The notes under the pieces were generated by a model. It had not been told where the DNA came from, ran no database searches, and saw only the letters and a program-made list of their open reading frames with translations. Source: Cryomorphaceae bacterium 1068 (lineage in GTDB: Bacteria > Bacteroidota > Bacteroidia > Flavobacteriales_D > Cryomorphaceae). From it: a stretch of DNA of 64,000 nucleotides. The position numbers and the translations under genes were made by a program. This document shows positions 60,767 through 64,000 of the stretch, piece by piece (within the stretch, counting starts at the first letter, position 1; each line of letters opens with the position of its first letter). Location of the stretch: contig JAPVXR010000002.1 in the NCBI GenBank assembly GCA_027214385.1, forward strand, positions 434,001-498,000. The letters run 5' to 3'.

Positions 60767-60796
60767 TTGCTTCAGCCTGTTATCAAGGTATTTTCG
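60767..60796 (+). promoter_or_regulatory. Promoter before the sugar transferase gene
   Basis: TTG at 60767-60769, 19-nt spacer, TATTTTCG at 60789-60796 (seven of eight positions of TAnnTTTG), 23 nt before the ATG at 60820. Spacing fits the Bacteroidota pattern. Confidence 0.4.
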
Positions 60797-60819
60797 AATA
60801 AACCAACCACCGAATACCT

Positions 60820-61872
60820 ATGGAGGAAGTTGCAGGTGCACAGAAAGTTGTAGAAGGCATAGCGGGTAGCAGGCTCTTGAGTTTTGTAGCTCCTGTTCTC
60901 GAAAATCGAGAAGGAAAAACTGAAGTCGTTAAGGTCTCTGATCACTTTAACGTGGAGAAGCATGCAGATCAGAGTCTGGATGGATTCATGAACCTTCATC
61001 GCGTGAATGACATTCAGGGGATCAACCGATTTTTCAAGTTGGTGAATCAAAAGCTGAAGTCAGGTGGTAGTTTCATCGGTTGTGTAGAAACACTGGAGCA
61101 AAGGCGTGAAAGATTGTTTCGCAAGTTTCCGCCCGTGATTAATGTCGGGTACTACGGATCGGATTTTATTTTTAAACGTGTTTTCCCGAAATTCAAGTTC
61201 ACAAAAAAATTCTATTTCTTCCTGACGGGCGGACGGAACCGAGCTTTGTCCAAATCTGAGGTTCTGGGTCGCTTGGTCTATTGTGGTTTTCAAATCGAAA
61301 AGACGGAAGAAATTGATGGGAAGCTCTACTTCAAGGTGAGGAAAGTTTCTGAACCATTGGCGGAAGTTGAACCCAGCACGGGTTTGCTCCTACGCATTAA
61401 GAGAATCGGTTATAAGAATCAGCCGATTACCGTTTACAAATTCAGAACAATGCACCCTTACGCTCAGTACATTCAAGCTTATGTCTTTGAGCAGAATAAT
61501 TTACAAGAAGGCGGAAAATTTGCTGATGATTTCCGAATTACCAAATGGGGCAGATGGATGCGGAAATTCTGGATTGACGAAATTCCAATGATCTACAATA
61601 TCCTGCGCGGTGATCTGAAGCTGGTAGGTGTCCGTCCGTTAAGCGAGCATTACTTGAGCCTTTATTCGGCTGAGCACAAAGTTCTACGTGTGAAAGGTAA
61701 GCCTGGATTGATTCCGCCTTTTTATGCTGATATGCCAAATACGCTGGATGAGATTATGGAGTCTGAATCGCGCTACATGGAAGCATATTTTCAAGATCCC
61801 ATTTCTACTGATTTTAATGTTTGCCTGAAGGCCTTCTCTAATATTCTGCTGAAAAAAGCGCGAAGCCATTGA
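60820..61872 (+). CDS. Sugar transferase (PglC/WcaJ type) without membrane helix, fused to methyltransferase-like domain
   Basis: A 350-residue protein in two parts. The N-terminal part (about 1-175) has the look of the later half of a class I methyltransferase: FMNLHRVNDIQGINRFFKLVNQKLKSGG and SKSEVLGRLVYCGFQIEKTEEIDGKLYFKVRK. No GxGxG is visible, so SAM binding is probably lost. The C-terminal part (from about 190) is the bacterial sugar-transferase core: YKFRTM at 206-211, the catalytic D253-E254 of WIDEIPMIYNIL, and GVRPLSEHY. The reentrant hydrophobic helix that normally precedes KFRTM is missing. It would start repeat-unit synthesis by transferring a phosphosugar to undecaprenyl phosphate; how it reaches the membrane is unclear. 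Confidence 0.82.
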   Translation: MEEVAGAQKVVEGIAGSRLLSFVAPVLENREGKTEVVKVSDHFNVEKHADQSLDGFMNLHRVNDIQGINRFFKLVNQKLKSGGSFIGCVETLEQRRERLFRKFPPVINVGYYGSDFIFKRVFPKFKFTKKFYFFLTGGRNRALSKSEVLGRLVYCGFQIEKTEEIDGKLYFKVRKVSEPLAEVEPSTGLLLRIKRIGYKNQPITVYKFRTMHPYAQYIQAYVFEQNNLQEGGKFADDFRITKWGRWMRKFWIDEIPMIYNILRGDLKLVGVRPLSEHYLSLYSAEHKVLRVKGKPGLIPPFYADMPNTLDEIMESESRYMEAYFQDPISTDFNVCLKAFSNILLKKARSH

Positions 61873-63473
61873 TGGCAAGAATTACCCTATTCTTTCTTTT
61901 ATTATTGACGGTTCAAGTCGCTTCGGCTCAAACCGTTTATGAGCCTTACGGCAATTCGGTTTATCGATTCCTTGATGAAATGGCCGCTGCTGGACATATT
62001 TCCGTCAATACTTTTGCCAAGCCCTTTTCACGAAAGCAAATTGCCGAATTCCTGGAAGAGATTGAGGGACAAAAAGAGGATTTAACACAAAGACAAATTG
62101 ACCAGCTCGAATTTTTTCTTCGAGATTACGGTAAGGAATTGCGAGTGGGAAAGGACTGGGATCGTCGACGCGATCTTTTCTTTTACAGTGATTCTGTTTT
62201 TGAACTTACAGTCAATCCAATTTTGGGTGGCTCGGTGATGGTGAACGAGAATGGAAATAGAATTTGGCGAAGAATAGGTGGTGAATTTTTTGCGTCAGCG
62301 GGAAACTTCGGATTTTACGGTTCGATTAGAGACAACAATGTTTCCGAAGTACTTGCTGCACCTCAGTATTTGACCACCAGGCAAGGCGAAAATTACAAGT
62401 CGATTTCTGCCGAGAACAGAAGTGACTTCAACGAGGCTATCGGTGGAATTTCCTACCACTGGAAATGGGGCGATTTAGCGGTGATGAAGGATCGGCTCAC
62501 TTGGGGGAATACCGTTCGTAATGCAAATGTGTTTTCCGGAAAGGCTCCTTCTTATGCCATGATCAATTACCGACTTTATCCCACAGATTGGCTGGAGTTT
62601 CAATACATCCATGGATGGTTAGTGTCCGAGGAGCTGGATAGTGCGCGTACCTACTTGACCCCAAATGGGAACAGGAAGATCTATATGAACAAGAACATCG
62701 CGGCGAACTACTTGACCATTAAGTCTAAATGGGATATTGACTTCACTTTTGGGAATTCGATCGTTTACAGCGATAATGGTTTGAATCCGGTTTATTTCAT
62801 TCCTTTTATGTTCTTTAAGTCCGTGGACCATACGTATTCGGGAACGGGTAGTAACGAGCTCGGGCAAAATGCACAATTGTTTTTCGATGTAAGTGCTCGA
62901 GCGATTAAAAACCTCCATTTGTACGCGTCACTTTTTGTAGATGAAGTGAGCCTGAGCAATATGTGGGATTCAGATAATCAAACCAATATCATGAGTCTTA
63001 AATTAGGTGGAACATGGTTTAATGCGCTACCCAATGTTCACCTGAGCACCGAATACACACGCACCAACCCCTGGACGTATCGCCATCAGATCGAGTCTAC
63101 CACTTTTGCTTCCAATCAATACAATATGGGTCATTATCTGGGAGAGAATGCCGATGAAATCTATGGAGCTATCGAATACATTCCGATGAAGAATCTTCGC
63201 TTTAAGGCTGGCTTATGGCATGTTCGAAAAGGCGAACCGCACGTATACGAAATCATCAATGGCAATGCGAATGTGACGGGGCTGGAGTTTTTAGAAACAG
63301 TTGATTGGAGTCAAACGGGAGCTAGTTTTTCAGTAGAGTGGGAGGTGATCAATGGAGCGGTCGTGTTTCTCGAATTACTCTATTTAGATTCTGAAGGAAA
63401 CGAGACATATACTCCCGAGTTTCTTTCGGGTCAGGTCATTTCCGCCGAGGGAGGCTTTCGAATCGGTTTTTGA
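61872..63473 (+). CDS. Wzi-type capsule assembly outer-membrane protein
   Basis: A 533-residue beta-barrel protein with a signal peptide (MARITLFFLLLLTVQVASAQ) starting at ATG 61872, which shares its A with the upstream TGA. The front has a helical lobe (FLDEMAAAGHISVNTFAKPFSRKQIAEFLEEI), and the remainder alternates strands with aromatic belts (YHWKWGDLAVMKDRLTWGN, YRLYPTDWLEFQYIHGWLV, LGGTWFNALPNVHLSTEYTRT). Known: Wzi is an outer-membrane lectin that fixes capsule to the cell surface, so a capsule rather than only free slime is likely. Confidence 0.87.
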   Translation: MARITLFFLLLLTVQVASAQTVYEPYGNSVYRFLDEMAAAGHISVNTFAKPFSRKQIAEFLEEIEGQKEDLTQRQIDQLEFFLRDYGKELRVGKDWDRRRDLFFYSDSVFELTVNPILGGSVMVNENGNRIWRRIGGEFFASAGNFGFYGSIRDNNVSEVLAAPQYLTTRQGENYKSISAENRSDFNEAIGGISYHWKWGDLAVMKDRLTWGNTVRNANVFSGKAPSYAMINYRLYPTDWLEFQYIHGWLVSEELDSARTYLTPNGNRKIYMNKNIAANYLTIKSKWDIDFTFGNSIVYSDNGLNPVYFIPFMFFKSVDHTYSGTGSNELGQNAQLFFDVSARAIKNLHLYASLFVDEVSLSNMWDSDNQTNIMSLKLGGTWFNALPNVHLSTEYTRTNPWTYRHQIESTTFASNQYNMGHYLGENADEIYGAIEYIPMKNLRFKAGLWHVRKGEPHVYEIINGNANVTGLEFLETVDWSQTGASFSVEWEVINGAVVFLELLYLDSEGNETYTPEFLSGQVISAEGGFRIGF

Positions 63474-63476
63474 TAA

Positions 63477-64000
63477 TTACTTGTTCTCCGCGGGAATTTG
63501 TGGCTGTTCAGCGGGTGTTCCTTCACCTCCATCGAGCAGGTATTGCATTTCAAACAGTTTTAGTTGGAGCTCAAACATCTTCATCTTGATGTCATTCAAT
63601 TGCTCATCTGTTTGATCAGGAATAATGGGATTCGATTCTCGTGATTCAATCGGGCCTTCAAGATTCACTTCATTTGGAGAAACATCTTCTTTCTTCGAAC
63701 CGAAGAGGCTCCATTTTTTGTCTTTGGGCTCTTTTTCCTCCTTCACTTTTTTCTCAGGGTATTGATCTTCCGTTCGGTTAAAGTTGTATCGCAGACCCAC
63801 TCCGAAGTAGGAGTATTTATCATTGGCAGAAAAGTCTCGATCCCACGCGTCTAGTCGATCTGTAGCTAAATTATTGAGCGCGTAACTGAGTGTGATGTCC
63901 GTTTTGTAATTCACTCTGTATCCTGCCGTAAAACCCACCGGAATATTCAATGCCGTGGCCGGTGAATCTTTTTCTTCAAGGACGTATCGCTGAGTTGGAG
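63477..64000 (-). CDS. Outer-membrane beta-barrel protein, 5' partial
   Basis: The minus-strand frame is open to the right edge of the window (through QRYVLEEKDSPATALN), so the gene begins outside; the TTG at 63950 is internal. Visible: SPATALNIPVGFTAGYRVNYKT, then GVGLRYNFNRTE, the closing strands of a Bacteroidota outer-membrane barrel, then a long charged Lys/Glu/Pro-rich tail and a coiled-coil-like LNDIKMKMFELQLKLFEMQYLL, ending in a Pro/Gln/Glu stretch. The tail may reach into the periplasm. It converges on wzi with a 3-nt gap. Confidence 0.7.
   Translation of the reverse strand, partial: PTQRYVLEEKDSPATALNIPVGFTAGYRVNYKTDITLSYALNNLATDRLDAWDRDFSANDKYSYFGVGLRYNFNRTEDQYPEKKVKEEKEPKDKKWSLFGSKKEDVSPNEVNLEGPIESRESNPIIPDQTDEQLNDIKMKMFELQLKLFEMQYLLDGGEGTPAEQPQIPAENK

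Noticed and set aside
37033-63473. Higher GC and different codon use in the second half of the sugar locus, as a sign of transfer
   Set aside because: The stretch around 53.7-59.7 kb looks richer in C at third positions by eye, but I cannot compute it, and the toxin-antitoxin pair is the only mobile-type element seen.

Overview
The window looks like a chromosomal segment of a marine-type Bacteroidota bacterium, probably in or near Flavobacteriales. The evidence is: proteins ending in type IX secretion (T9SS) sorting domains of both type A and type B; a PorP/SprF outer-membrane protein; a futalosine-independent menaquinone pathway; a two-gene UvrD/PD-(D/E)XK recombination pair of the Bacteroidota kind; several exact TAnnTTTG promoter boxes, the -7 element of the Bacteroidota housekeeping sigma factor; and almost no Shine-Dalgarno sequences. 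I saw no rRNA, tRNA, CRISPR array or insertion sequence.

Region 1 (1-9.3 kb) starts with the 3' end of a T9SS-secreted protein and an RluD-type pseudouridine synthase. A minus-strand menaquinone set follows (hotdog thioesterase, menF, menD, menA, menC, menE). menB is missing, and a small STAS-like gene lies on the opposite strand between menD and menA. An OmpR-type response regulator without a kinase neighbour runs divergently from the thioesterase. Region 2 (9.3-21.1 kb) holds a tandem pair of look-alike structured RNAs or terminators, then an AddB-like nuclease, a TPR protein, a tiny conserved-looking protein, a PKD-rich adhesin-like T9SS client, an ElaA acetyltransferase, an SRAP/HMCES abasic-site protein and the AddA-like helicase-nuclease. 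Region 3 (21.1-30.8 kb) has an MbnP-MbnH-like copper-protein and diheme-peroxidase pair, then a T9SS operon: a 1683-residue PKD repeat protein, a TPR/PD40 lipid-envelope protein and PorP/SprF. Region 4 (30.8-37 kb) is mixed: SiaB-type kinase, degenerate zinc-ribbon protein, NRDE protein, methionine aminopeptidase, HAD phosphatase, methyltransferase and two divergent OmpA-family proteins.

Region 5 (37-63.5 kb) is a large capsule or exopolysaccharide locus. It carries export (Wza, Wzc, Wzi), flippase (Wzx), polymerase (Wzy), an initiating sugar transferase, at least six glycosyltransferase-type genes, a sulfotransferase, an acyltransferase, a methyltransferase, two asparagine-synthetase-type amidotransferases, and a bi-domain oxidoreductase with an alpha/alpha-toroid protein and a DUF354 protein. 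A higBA toxin-antitoxin pair sits inside it; the toxin frame is broken at a T5 tract. Most genes overlap by 1-25 nt, with many ATGA/TTGA junctions, so translation is probably coupled. The window ends inside an outer-membrane beta-barrel gene.

The observations I rate highest are: the duplicated RNA unit with compensatory base changes; the frameshifted higB behind a 22-bp palindrome that overlaps its promoter; promoter boxes only 4 nt before start codons (candidate leaderless mRNAs); and a sugar transferase that lacks its membrane helix and is fused to a methyltransferase-like domain.
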